A stretch of 64,000 nt of DNA from Lineus longissimus (GCF_910592395.1 NC_088309.1:23810599-23874598), one strand, 5' to 3'. Positions 50,101 to 60,969 are shown, counted from the stretch's first letter. Numbers and translations: made by a program. Notes: generated from the sequence alone by a model not told the origin.

Positions 50101-51839
50101 CACCATACTCCTCGGACGTGAAAGCGGACATCTCCCCTGGTGACAACACCTCTCCGTTGTAGACAATATGCTGAATGAAGTCTGTCGCCTGGTGAGCCAT
50201 CTTCACGCGTTGTTGGCCAGGGATCTTCGCGACTGCGCGGCCCATACGCCCTAAAGCTTTGAAGGCGGGATCCGTCCGTTTCCGGTACCAGGGCATCTCT
50301 TCGACATTGGGTTCAGGGTTGGTGAAGTAGTCATCGGAATAGTATTTATCCTAGAAGAGGACATCGAATAGAAAATGATGTGCCCTTCATATGAAATAAT
50401 AAACAAAAACGATATCCTGACTTATCAAGCCATTTCAATATCGATACATATATATACGTTCTCCCTTAGAAACATAAGTAAGAGTGGGAGGCATGCGTAT
50501 TTTACCACCAAATACATAGTCCCGTCAAACCAGCCAGGCTATGGAGGATTCCTTTATAGCCATAATACGGTTGGTGCGGATGCCCCCATAAATGTACAAT
50601 CGCTCATATTCTAGAGTAACTTACCGGCTTCACAACAAAGACTGGCGACGGCGTTGATGAGGGGACCGATGGCGTTGATGCGGAGACCGATGGCGTTGAT
50701 ACGGGGACCGACAGAGACAGTGACGTCTTTGTGGCCGTTTCACCGTGATCATGAGCAAAATGGTGATGCAGAGACAGTCCCCTCTTACGAATTACTGATT
50801 AATGTTGAAGGGAAATGGTAGTTAATCAAGAAATGTAACATAACAACAAACAATCATTCAGAAGATCATCCAGTCTTATACCGAAAAGTTCACCCACTAC
50901 AGAACTGCCCTGGAGCATAGTTCAAAACAATTGCACAGCAGAAGCCAGCTTGACAATGAAATGGTCCAGTGACCATGTGCTCACTTCGGGTAATGTTAAT
51001 GCATGTCATTTGCATTGGTAAAAGTTATCTGACTATTGTCCCACTACCAAACGTGTTGTCATACGTGTAACTTATAGGTCTGTTCTGTGCGGGTAAGATG
51101 ACTTATATAACAAAAATGGCGTGAGTATTCGTAAATGTTGGTAACCGTACGTGATCGAAACCTTTCTATTATATTATACCTTTGGAAGGTGGTACGTCCA
51201 CGTCATTTTCTGCGGTGTTGAGAATATTGAGGAGCTGTTGCCCTCCTTCGCTCTCCCGTCAGTTGTGACTGGCGGAAACTGTTCAGGTTGCAAACAGTGA
51301 CCGCGGGAAAGTCAAAGTCTTCAGTCCCGAACTGTAAATGGAAAACAGATAACTTGATGAAATTGATTATTTTGATAATGTTGACCTGCCTTGTAGTTTA
51401 TCGGCATTTAGGTTCTAACTGAAGTAATTACTATCTTTTTCTAATTTTTCCAAAACGGCCCTCTCGACGGAATAACCATTGTCAGTAGTAAAATGGGAAG
51501 TCAATAATAATTTCTCTTGAAATGGTTTGCCTCCATTATGATGTGTGAGATTTCTAACAGACGTCACCAGATTACCCTGTGCACATAGGAAGTGGAGAAA
51601 AGAATTTTAAACAAAAAATTTCTCACCTTTATTTGAACGTTTGTTGGATAAGAATAAAACTTTATCACCAGAAGTGAACATTGCCACACAAAAATTGCCG
51701 TCACCAATAACAACCAGAGCGCCCAGATTAGTCTACAATAGCGTTTGGTGTTCGCAATCTTCGGAATCCCGGGGAGTCCCGTCTCTGAGGCGAATTTCTT
51801 CACGGTTTCTCTCGCCGTCTTTCTTTGCCTTATCGTCAT
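47119..51839 (-). CDS. DEG/ENaC amiloride-sensitive sodium channel, 11 exons, one frame break
   Basis: Trimeric sodium channel subunit (ENaC/ASIC/FaNaC/degenerin superfamily). Exons: 51839-51627, 51331-51180, 50794-50625, 50350-50029, 49890-49727, 49382-49278, 48829-48724, 48411-48339, 48208-48080, 47759-47684, 47322-47119, about 570 aa. TM1 is at about residues 36-58 (LIWALWLLLVTAIFVW) followed by YSYPTNVQIK. Family marks include DFPAVTVCNLN, SIVMFIEQEEYLGSVSP, FTSIGLRK, PPYGTC, ACERSCLQYY, RCGCAD, CDCPLPCEE and SISISQWPS. TM2 is LLSDIGGQSGLWVGLSVLS with the G-x-S selectivity filter (GLS). Every exon border fits in phase except inside exon 2, where the frame of FPAVTVCNLNSFRQSQLTG must shift by one base (about 51,250-51,270) to reach QQLLNILNTAENDVDVPPS; without a shift a TGA follows. 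This is either an assembly indel or a null allele. The gating motif His-Gly before TM1 appears as Pro-Gly (GLPGIPKI). Intron 5 uses a GC donor. Ligand specificity cannot be told. Confidence 0.9.
47832..47870. repeat. (GCTC)n microsatellite and C-run
   Basis: CTCACTCACTC followed by four GCTC units and a run of ten C, in the intron between DEG/ENaC exons 9 and 10. Similar C-runs of 15 or more occur at about 8,853, 49,457 and 52,888. Confidence 0.9.
50640..50716 (-). repeat. Three 24-bp tandem repeats inside DEG/ENaC exon 3
   Basis: GGACCGATGGCGTTGAT-type units occur three times, each a multiple of three bases, so the protein gains VSTPSV-like Ser/Thr/Pro repeats in the extracellular region between the first palm strand and the finger. 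The rest of exon 3 encodes a His-rich stretch (LHHHFAHDHG). Confidence 0.7.
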
Positions 51840-52489
51840 TATTGCTGAGGATGCTCTGGTTTTATCACTCTTCTTTCAACGGATGTCACCTGTTCTCCTT
51901 CAGATTGTGTCCGGTCCAAGGTTAAAATTCGAAATTCAAAACGGATCACCACGCCAGCGGCTGAAGTGCGGCTGTTTTCAAGATTAATCCTTAAATTTGA
52001 TATTAATTTTTAGAACTATGACCAGAGACAGGCCGGCCCTCGGGGATATTTTGCTTCTGTGCAATTCCTATCTGTTCCATATGGTGAGGGCCCCAGATGT
52101 ATATAATTCGCAACCCCTGATAGGCTTGATTACGCTTTTCAAATTAATGATATACGTTTAAGCGACTGATGTATACCTATCAATTAGATGACGACATATA
52201 AGATGAAAACTCATCAACTAATTTTGAAAAAAAATGACACATAATAGTCATTTTATCATTACGTCAGGAATCGACCTTTTCAGACTGTCATACTCACACA
52301 TCAATGCTTTATATATACTAGTAATCGGTGCAGTCGTACCAGCTGAAAGTTGCATAAAACATCAAAACATCCATGAAAACAGGATATCGCATCAATCACA
52401 AACAATGTCCCACACTGAATCATTTCCTTTATCTGTGGAAGTTCCGAGCTAAATGAGGTATCATTTTGTTCGTCTTGATCATTTCGCTC

Positions 52490-52875
52490 ATAAATCCTGT
52501 ATATTTTACACTCCGGACGCATTGACCGGCTTCGTCCGCTCGCCCGGTGCGTGAGAGACCAAACTACATAGGATGACGCAATGCCCAGCGAGTCTAGTAG
52601 TTTTGGACTAATTCTTTGTTTTCAAATTTTATTGGTAAGCCAAAAACATTTGTCAAATCTTAATATATATAGCTAGCTGCAGGAGAAGACAGAGAAGCTA
52701 ATAAATCCGGTATTTTTTTACACTCCTGACGCGTCCTCTCGCCCGGTACGTAAGGAGACCAAATTAGGACTGACGCAATCCCCAGGGAGTCTAATATTTT
52801 TGGGCTAATTCTTTGTTTTCAAATTGTATTGGGTGGCCAAAAATATTTTTCAAATCTTAACTTATCGCTAGCTAC
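52490..52875 (+). repeat. Diverged direct duplication upstream of FAN1
   Basis: Copy 1 (52,490-52,680) and copy 2 (52,701-52,875) share in order 'TAAATCC', 'TTTTACACTCC.GACGC', 'CTCGCCCGGT', 'GAGACCAAA', 'GACGCAAT.CCCAG', 'TAATTCTTTGTTTTCAAATT' and 'TTTGTCAAATCTTAA' or 'TTTTTCAAATCTTAA', ending in GCTAGCT. Small indels separate the copies. It abuts the FAN1 promoter, so duplicated regulatory DNA or a two-copy mobile fragment are both possible. Confidence 0.75.
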
Positions 52876-52953
52876 AAAGCCCATCGCCCCCCCCCCCCCC
52901 GCCCTCCCCACCATCTGCCTCGACCAAAGAAAGTGGGCGTGGTCGATTGATTG

Positions 52954-52987
52954 CCACGTGCGTTTGTTTACAAACACTTGCACGTGG
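52954..52987. promoter_or_regulatory. FAN1: Palindromic pair of CACGTG E-boxes upstream of FAN1
   Basis: CCACGTGCGTTTGTTTACAA is followed by ACACTTGCACGTGG, giving an imperfect palindrome with a CACGTG box at each end (52,955-52,960 and 52,981-52,986). It is about 100-130 bp upstream of the FAN1 ATG. CACGTG is bound by bHLH-Zip factors such as MYC/MAX and USF in other animals; occupancy here is inference. Confidence 0.5.
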
Positions 52988-53036
52988 TTGAACTTCGTCA
53001 AAGGTCACTTCCGTTTCAGACAATTGAGGCCCCAAG

Positions 53037-53113
53037 ATGAAATTTTGCCTATGAAATCTGCTGATTTCAGCATTTTACGATATCGATATGCCGAGGAAGA
53101 CTGCCAGACGTAA
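53037..53113 (+). promoter_or_regulatory. FAN1: Two upstream ORFs before the FAN1 start
   Basis: ATG at 53,037 opens a five-codon ORF ending TGA at 53,054. ATG at 53,051 opens a second ORF of 20 codons in another frame ending at 53,113, so it overlaps the FAN1 start at 53,088. If the mRNA begins upstream of 53,037, these would reduce initiation at FAN1. The transcript start is unknown. Confidence 0.45.
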
Positions 53114-56100
53114 AGATGAGTCTACCAAGAGTAATACAGACAAAAGGCAGACTTCAATTCTTGATCTTTTTGCCAAAAAACGCCATCAAAAGTGTGGTGT
53201 GACGACCAGCGAAAAAGTTTGCATGGGCGTTGGGTCTAATAGTGTTGACTCTGCATCTGATGATGATGTGCAAGTGATATCTGTCCGTGGCAGTAGGCCT
53301 ATGGGGTCTGAATCGATATATTTCAGTCACAATCATGCAATTATGCCAGGTGCTGATATATTCATGGACGGTGGTGAGAAGTCTTCAGGAGTCTCCAAGC
53401 TCACGTTGCGAAGGTCAACAGGCACTGGCACAGCTTCAACTGTAGTCCTGCCACAGAACACTCAAACTACTGCCAGAAACTGTACAAATTCACTTCATGG
53501 CTCTGTCTCTACTCAGGCCAATGATTCTGGATGTTCTGTTAAAACAGATACAGCAGTGGGATCTCCTGGTGAAGTAGTTACAGGTGTTCAAAGAAGCCGT
53601 AAAAGAAAAGCCTCTGGAACGAATCAGCAGAAAAGGAAACCGTCTTTTAAAGGGCAGATTTCACAATCAGATTGTAAAAAATCAAAAAGGAGCAGATGTT
53701 GTGAAGATGTGAAATCAGAAGAAAATGTGAGGAAATATTCTTTCCCACCCTTACCATGTTCAAATTCATGTGTGCCATCGTGTAGCCAAAGCTCTATTGA
53801 GGACTCTGGGGTTGATACAATGACATCGAAACAGGAATCTGGTTCTGCTTATATGCATAAACAGCTTGACTCTGCTCCTGCAATTCAAATGACTTCAGAT
53901 CAAAGTGCCTCGAATTCACCAGGGATCAATCCAAATCCTAACTTAGATCTAACTGGTCTTAAAAGTTCAAATTTGGATTCCGAGTTGATTGGCTTGGATG
54001 GTCCTGAAGTCACATCGGAGGACACTTCATCTCAGTTGACAATCTCAGAATCTCCTACACTGGTGGGAATATCACAAGAATCCCAGAGAAATTCAAGAGA
54101 TTCTCAAGAGGTGGAATCTGGAAGGACTTCTGTAGAATCTCAATCAACTATTGATACTCCTCAATATCTGCCTTATTACATTGAAAATTTCAAATTAGTG
54201 ATCAAAACAATCTTAGAAGATGAATTCTTTAGCTATTTATTCGATGCAGAGGACTTACTCTCAACAGAGACATTTTGCTCATCTTTATCTGATCAAGCTC
54301 AAAAATTATATGTACGATTGTTTTTAAGAAAACACAAATGGCTTTGTGTGAGAAAGATACAGTATCCAAAAATAGCACTGGATCTTGACCCATTTCTGAA
54401 AGAATTGGTTGATGTTGGGCTACTTTGGGATGAATCAAAGTTGGAAGGATTGGAAGTATGCCTGAACCTTTTGCCCGCTGACGAATTGAGAGGCTACGCC
54501 AAGAAGATGCATGTTGATGTGACAAACCAACGGATGCCGATGATCGTGGAATCTCTGCTGAAGCAGAGTAAGCAGAGGACAGTTGGTGCTATGTTTGGGA
54601 TGAAAAGTGACCTTGAGGACACTATGTTCAGGAGGTAATATAATTCAGTCTTTTTTCCTCAAAATACTGTGCTTCTCAGCATTTGCTGGTCAAAATCAAT
54701 GCTTACTTTGGTTGAGATGAACCACTGTTAAAGTGTTTCTTCCCAAAATTTGCAAGCGCAGGTATTTTGAAAATTATTGAAGAAAACTGAGAAAAAGGGC
54801 CCTTTTGTCAAAGAAATGCATTAGCTGTTCTGAAGTGAAAGAGCACTTCTGTTCGTATCTTGAAGAAACACTCCACAAGGTTAGGCCCCAAGATGGCAGT
54901 CTTGTAGGATATGTAACTTCTTTATTTTTTCTTCAGGGTGAAGTGTCTTGTTGGTCCTTGCTACCGTCTGCGTGATGCTCCATGTCAGGTCTTCCTCCGC
55001 TGCATGATGCTCTTCTCTCTGACGTCCACCGCTTTCGAGGACGACGACCAGGCAAACAGCCAGCAGTTATATCAGATCCTTCAGGTCAACAGAGGGTTAA
55101 TCACCTACCCAACGTACAAGATCCAAAGAACGACTAAGATATACCGCTCCAAAGATGACCTTTTGCAGTTTCAGACTGCCTTGAATATCTATTCCGAAAT
55201 CCTTGGTGCCATAGAAAGTCATGCCTTCGATGCTGGTGTCAATTTGTACAATCAGGCAAAGTTGCTGTACGCTGAACACTGTGCTAACGAAGAGCTCATC
55301 TCGTAAGTCTAAAAACCTTTCTTTGTGATAACAGTTAATCTCTATTCCATTTGCTAGTTTTAGTAGTTCAATTTTCAGTAGTTTCAATGTTCGATGAGAT
55401 AAGAGAGTCTCCTATTGGCCACTTCATGTAACCCAATCTGGCCTACCTAGATTCCCTTTAAAAAGGAAAGAAATTTACAATTAGTACTATTTTGTCTTTC
55501 CAGGTTTGAATTGTCACTCCCAACCTTCCTAAGGGTGTACACTGCTGGCTCTGTCTACATCAGAGTCCTAAACCAAGGGGTGGAAGTCCTACAGAAGGTG
55601 AAAAAGTACGCCGAGGCTAATGAGGTACTGGAAGAGCTGCTCAACCAGTCTCTTCATTGCCAGCACTATAGGGGGCACTGGTGGGATAGGTTGGCGCTGA
55701 ATCTGGATCAGCATCTAAAGAGCCCAGATAAGGTGAGGAATCCACAGTTGACACCATTCTGTGTAATTTTGTTCATAATGACATCGGTTTTTGGCCAGTG
55801 CCACTTAGTAGGCCTACACTCAACTGTTCTCGAATAGTCTAGTGAGCGTACCAGTAGTATGTGCTCCTTGATTTCTATTGGGCGGTTTTTGGAAAAGGCT
55901 GTGGAATAAAGTAAAACGTTTTGAGACTGAAGCTGAACATCATCATGATTATTATCATCAGTGTGTTATCGTCACTCAATGTGGATGTGCCAAAGAATCC
56001 ATCTTATGTGGAATCTTTTTCAGTCTCTGGATGTTATTCGAAAGGGCCTATCAGATCTTCATGTCAGGTCAGGGCGTAGGTTGGCATTATATCAACGATC

Positions 56101-58296
56101 TCAGAAAATCTGTGAATCTCCAAGCAACAAGAAGCTAAAGAAGAGACAGAAAGAGTTCAAACATAACAAAGTTCAAGAAGCCCCAAAGGTATGTATCCTT
56201 TGAACCCTGAGTTCCTTCAGCTTGCTCTGGTTATGGTTATCGGGTAAGATATTAGGCTGTTGGTCTGTTGGTATAGAAGGGTGAGTCGACTCTGGGGTAC
56301 TGTTCACCTCTGTAAGGTCTTTTAGTTGCCCTGGCATAGACACTGGAAAGAATGAACCACAGCTTACTGCCCCATCCGACAGACTGAAAGACTCGGGGGG
56401 GTTTTTGGCTCCATTGGCTCGGGACTCAAACCCTGGACCTGTCAAGAGACAACAGAAGAGGAAATTCATTAAAACAGTTTGAAATTTACTGTCGGCAACA
56501 TTGTGTCCCGATTGATCATTTCCAAATCCCCTTCTTCATTTCTTTCCTAGGTGACCATCCAAGGTCGGCTGCTGCCCAAATCAATCCTTGGTGCTCATAG
56601 CCATTTTGTCAGTCCAGATTCTGCTGATGGGAATAGTCAAGATGTGACATTATGTCGTGTGGAGCAGGTTGCCATTTCACATTACAAGAAGGAAGGCTAC
56701 GACCAAGGTAAGTTAATTACCTTGTCAGCAGTGGAGTGTCTTTTAACTTCACTTCAAAGGGAGAGACCGACAGCAATTTTGGGTACATCAGAAATGCATT
56801 ACCAATACCAGACGGCAGGGCTTGTGAAAAATCATTTTTGACTTGTTGGTTGGGGGTGTTGGCTATCACAGCTCTGAATAAGATGGTCTCCTCTTCTTTA
56901 CTTATGATCTCTTTGTTGATAGGTATCCACGGAGAGAGTAGCACATTCTTCGTACTTCTACACCTCTATTTCTGGGATATCATTTTCATGGACGATATAC
57001 CTGATGTTTTCTACAACAAGTACCAGACAGCGCCTCTCGACATGAGGACAGAGGAGTTCTATACAAACAGGAAACGACCCATAAACAAGAGATTGAAATG
57101 GTTGAAGAAAGCTTCAGAAGAGGTGAGAGGCTTTTCTTTTTCAAGAAATCTCCGCTCGGCGGTGGGGTATTAGCCTTTGCTCTGAGAGAGTAAGCTCAAA
57201 GAAAAGGCTTCTTTTTCTTTATAGCTTTATCAAAGTGTGAAATCTTTTAGTCAAACTCAGATGAGCTGGTCAATCAGCTTTTAGAGACCTGCCTAAAGTA
57301 TCACACTGGCGTTGGGTTTGACCTAGGGACTGCTAGCCTGAAATCACTTGTCTGTAGTTAATCATGAAATCACTTGGCTGTAGTAAATGATGCATTGATA
57401 AACAACTTTTAGAAGCAGGAAGAGTAGAAGTGTAGATGGGGAGTCAAGTTAACAATGGTTCGTGTAGCTTTGAAAGAACTTTTGATTAGTTCTATTCAAT
57501 CATTCCCCTTTCTTCAGGAGCTCCTGGAACATCTTGAAAAAGTCTGGTCAGAACACGATGGACAGGTGTGTGCTACAATGAACTGGGAGAGGTTTGACGA
57601 TCTGGAGCAAGCCAAGACATTGGTGCGGGCATTCAAAGGAGAATTCATGTCGGGCGTATTCAAACGAATCATCAGGGATCCGCGACACACGAGCTCTGGA
57701 ATGCCCGACCTTGTTGTCTGGAATACAACAGACAACACGTTCAGGGTAAGAATACCACCACAATTAATGAAAGAACCAGTTATTGAAAACTACTGATTTT
57801 TGGAGTGATCATATGGTTGTGACAGGCTACTCCAGTGACTGTCCTGAGGTGTAGACTTTTAAAAAATTCTTAAAAATCTCTTCCAGTTGTTTTTTTCTTC
57901 TGCATTTTCTTTTTTCTCTTCCAGCTGGTTGAAGTAAAGGGTCCGGGTGATAAGTTGTCAACCAAACAGATCCTCTGGCTGGATTACTTCTTGTCGCTTG
58001 GTGCCACTGCAGAAGTCTGCCATGTTGTTGGTGAGTGCTACTTGAATCTTTCCTGCTGTTATTGCTTTACCTCAGTAGTGAATTGTGCTGGCAATATGAG
58101 TTGCAATTTGCTGGTTATATTTTAAAGTAAATGACTTCAGAAGAGGCACAAAGCAGCATAAGACAGCTGAAATCTTTACTAAACTGCGATCACATCGACT
58201 CCATCAACTCTGGACTCATTCATTTTCCATCTCATTTCAGGTGTTGGAGCAAGAAAATTGATGCATTCCACGAGCAGGGAATCTCAGGAAATGTAA
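53088..58296 (+). CDS. FAN1: FANCD2/FANCI-associated nuclease 1, 9 exons
   Basis: Structure-specific 5' exo/endonuclease of interstrand-crosslink repair. Exons: 53088-54634, 54937-55302, 55504-55732, 56024-56188, 56551-56707, 56923-57122, 57518-57745, 57925-58030, 58241-58296, phases consistent, 1017 aa, the same length as I recall for human FAN1. The N terminus has a PIP-like [12 protein letters not shown], followed by a long Ser-rich disordered region. The conserved part starts at [20 protein letters not shown]. The SAP region is [18 protein letters not shown]. The TPR-like middle includes [19 protein letters not shown]. The catalytic VRR_NUC domain includes [28 protein letters not shown] and [15 protein letters not shown], with the PD...EVK residues present. 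No CxxC...HxxxC UBZ4 finger, which human FAN1 uses to bind ubiquitinated FANCD2, is visible in exon 1. The short C-terminal tail ends [18 protein letters not shown]. Confidence 0.96.
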
Positions 58297-58979
58297 TACC
58301 TCAACTCACTTATAACTTTTGGTAATACTAACTTAAGATGTGGTACTCATGTTGTGCTCGAAATGTGGGAGCAAAGAACTTCTGTGTGTCTTTTACGTTG
58401 TTCTGTTGTAAGATGTGTCTTTTGCATTGTTCTGTTCTATGATCAAACTGTTTAAAACCATTCAACTGATTGTACATCCTTATTTTCAAGGAGTCCTTGT
58501 TACTGTGCTCTATTTACATAAATCGTCAGGCATAATATTGTTTTCTATGTGGTTTATAGATTTATCATGGCACAATGGCAGACAGAAATCAGGAAAGACA
58601 CAGGTGTCACAACAGAGCTTCAAGTATAATGATGAATAACACCAGATGTCACAAGCTATGCAATCTCTGTGGTGGCTCTTTGTGGGTTTTTGGCACCAGT
58701 TGCCATCACGTCATGAAAAAATCTGTGTTTGAAGTGGTAAAAACGTCTTGTTACGCTGATATTTATAAATAAATGGAATAATGATATCAGATGTCTTTTT
58801 TATTGGATCATAAATACTTGGGACAGAAAAGAGGCATTCCTCTGGACTAGTTTTATGGTCAACTATCACACCGTCCATAAGGCTGTTTTCATTGTCTTTA
58901 TTGCTTGTTCCTAGGTACAACCAGTGGGAAAGTCCCATGAGCCAAAGCAAGGGTTCATTTGTGTGTGACGCATCACAAT
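58297..58979. other. FAN1 3' UTR and intergenic DNA
   Basis: No further exons. A possible poly(A) signal AATAAA lies at 58,768-58,773, 472 bp after the FAN1 stop. Short ORFs here have no recognisable domain. Confidence 0.5.
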
Positions 58980-59960
58980 CACACATGGAACTAGGAAAAA
59001 CTGCCAAAGCAAACAGTCCATAGATATGCAGCCTTGTAAAAGTTGACAAAGTCACAATCGACCATTACCACAATCTGGCCATATTGAAGACAGTTTTGGG
59101 ACCACAATCCAGCTTTTGCCACAATCTGACCATATTGAAGACTGTTGCAGAGCATGGTTGTTCTTTGTGCAATGCACGAAGTCACAATATACTCGTTGCC
59201 ACAATCTGGCCATACTGAAGATCATCTCGGAGCATGGTTGTTCTTTGTAGAATCCACAAAGTCATGATCCAGTTTGCCACAATTTAGCCATAACGAAGAC
59301 CGTTTCAGAGGATGGATGTTCCTTGCTTTAGAATCCACAAAGTCATGATCCAGTTTACCACAATTTAGCCATAACGAAGACCGTTTCAGAGGATGGATGT
59401 TCCTTGCTTTAGAATCCACAAAGTCATGATCCAGTTTACCACAATTTAGCCATAACGAAGACCGTTTCAGAGGATGGATGTTCCTTGCTTTAGAATCCAC
59501 AAAGTCATGATCAAGTTTGCCACAATTTAGCCATAACGAAGACCGTTTTGGAGCATGGATGTTACTTACTTTAGAATCCACAAAGTCATGATCCAGTTTA
59601 CCACAATTTAGCCATACCGAAGACCGTTTCAGAGGATGGATGTTCCTTGCTTTAGAATCCACAAAGTCATGATCCAGTTTGCCACAATTTAGCCATAACG
59701 AAGACCGTTTTGGAGGATGGATTTTCCTTGCTTTAGAATCCACAAAGTCATGATCCAGTTTGCCACAATTTAGCCATAACGAAGACCGTTTTGGAGCATG
59801 GATGTTACTTACTTTAGAATCCACAAAGTCATGATCCAGTTTGCCACAATCTAGTCATACTGAAAACCGTTTCGGAGCGTAGTTGTTGCGTTTAGAATTG
59901 TACTAAGTCATAATCCAGCTGTTGCCACTAATCTGGCCAGACTGAAGACCGTTTCGGAGT
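58980..59960 (+). repeat. 81-bp minisatellite array
   Basis: From 59,251 on, the unit starting AATCCACAAAGTCATGATCC recurs every 81 bp (59,251, 59,332, 59,413 and so on to about 59,820) with very few differences. Flanking copies at 59,040-59,250 and 59,820-59,960 are more diverged (core CAAAGTCACAATC... CCACAATCTGGCCATA). Because 81 is a multiple of three, the minus strand carries a 200-codon open frame of repeating 27-residue blocks (LDHDFVDSK, KRSSLWLNCGK). The frame has no start context, no splice partner and no homologue I know, so I call it repeat rather than gene. Confidence 0.9.
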
Positions 59961-59978
59961 ATTGTTGTTCCTTTTAGA

Positions 59979-60412
59979 ATGCAGTCACAGCCTTTGCCAC
60001 AATCCTGTCATATTACAGACACATGGCTGTCTAAAATAAAAGCAAACTGGATGCCTTTGTCAGCCAGTGCCACCTTCTTGGGGATACGCTGGTTTCGTTG
60101 GGCGAGGAACACAATAGTAAAGGAGCCAGCCACACTCTTGTTGAAGAAACGGCGCCTGAGCTGGTGCGGACAGATCTGTCGTATGATACCAATGCAACTT
60201 CCAAGGGCAATTCTAGATTGGAAACCAGAGCTAGTTGGTGGAAGGAAAAGAAGAGAAAGAGGCCTCATGAGCTGGAAGAGGGCTGTTGAGATGGACGTGA
60301 CGGGCATTGGCAACGGAAATATCCGTGCCCTCTCAACTGACCGAAGTCGCTGGGCGACTGCTGTTGCGCTAGTGGTGACATAGTCGTCTTAATGATGATG
60401 ATGATGGTGTTG
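59979..60412 (+). mobile_element. Non-LTR retrotransposon 3' end (reverse transcriptase C-terminal remnant)
   Basis: The open frame to 60,383 encodes FLGIRWFRWARNTIVK and RRLSWCGQICRM, followed by PRAILDWKPELVGGRKRR and TDRSRWATAVA, which matches the C-terminal end of LINE ORF2 proteins (the 'LGIRW...RRLRWFGHVxRM...DRxRWR' module after the RT domain). The frame ends in TAG and is followed within 20 bp by (ATG)4-like ATGATGATGATGG, a typical LINE 3' tail. Only the 3' end is present, as expected for 5'-truncated insertions; RT catalytic motifs are absent. It splits the 81-bp repeat area. Confidence 0.8.
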
Positions 60413-60969
60413 TTCAGAAAGTACAGACTCATCCTTAAGTCAGTATCAAAATATGGACATGTTCATAACATCTTTGGATTTTGAGAGTTTTCGAGCATGG
60501 CTGTGCTTAGAATGTTCAATTCAAAGTCACAATCGGACATCAACCACAGTTATATATACTGAAGACGTTCTGGAGGTTGGCAGTAGAATGTACCAAGTCA
60601 CAATAATCCAACTATTCACACAATGTGGCATTGAAGACAATTTCGGAGCATGGTTGTTCATTGTAGAAAGTTCCAAGTCACAATCAGATAGGCACGTTGT
60701 ATTTTTCATAGAATCAAGTTGAATCAAGAATGGTTGATTCGTTGGAAAGTATAGAGACATTGCTCGAGACACCTTTTCAATTTCTGTTGTCAACGCATCC
60801 ACCTGTCCATGCGAACGTCACGCAATGGCACTAACAAGCTACTAGATTGTTTTGGAGGATGGCTGTCCCTGAAAATGTGCAAAGTCACAATCGACCGTAA
60901 CCACATACAATCTGGTTGATCCCGGCCTTGTGTGGTGTGATCATGAGGGTTGAAGACAATGTCACAACT
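60413..60969 (+). repeat. Decayed copies of the 81-bp family right of the LINE fragment
   Basis: Blocks such as 'AGAATGTACCAAGTCACAAT' at about 60,587 and 'GAAAGTTCCAAGTCACAATC' at about 60,665, each with 'GAAGACAATTTCGGAGCATG'-type sequence, show that the 81-bp family continues beyond the LINE fragment but is badly decayed. Copies become unrecognisable after about 60,900. Confidence 0.6.

Larger units (their letters stand above)
51840..53087. other. Divergent intergenic region between DEG/ENaC and FAN1
   Basis: The two genes are head to head 1,249 bp apart. The right half contains a direct duplication (52,490-52,875), a 15-bp-plus C-run, a pair of CACGTG boxes and two upstream ATGs of FAN1. 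No additional coding sequence seen. Confidence 0.6.

Noticed and set aside
59222-59824. 200-aa ORF on the minus strand as a protein-coding gene
   Set aside because: It is entirely explained by an 81-bp tandem repeat whose unit length is a multiple of three; no signal, domain or splice context.
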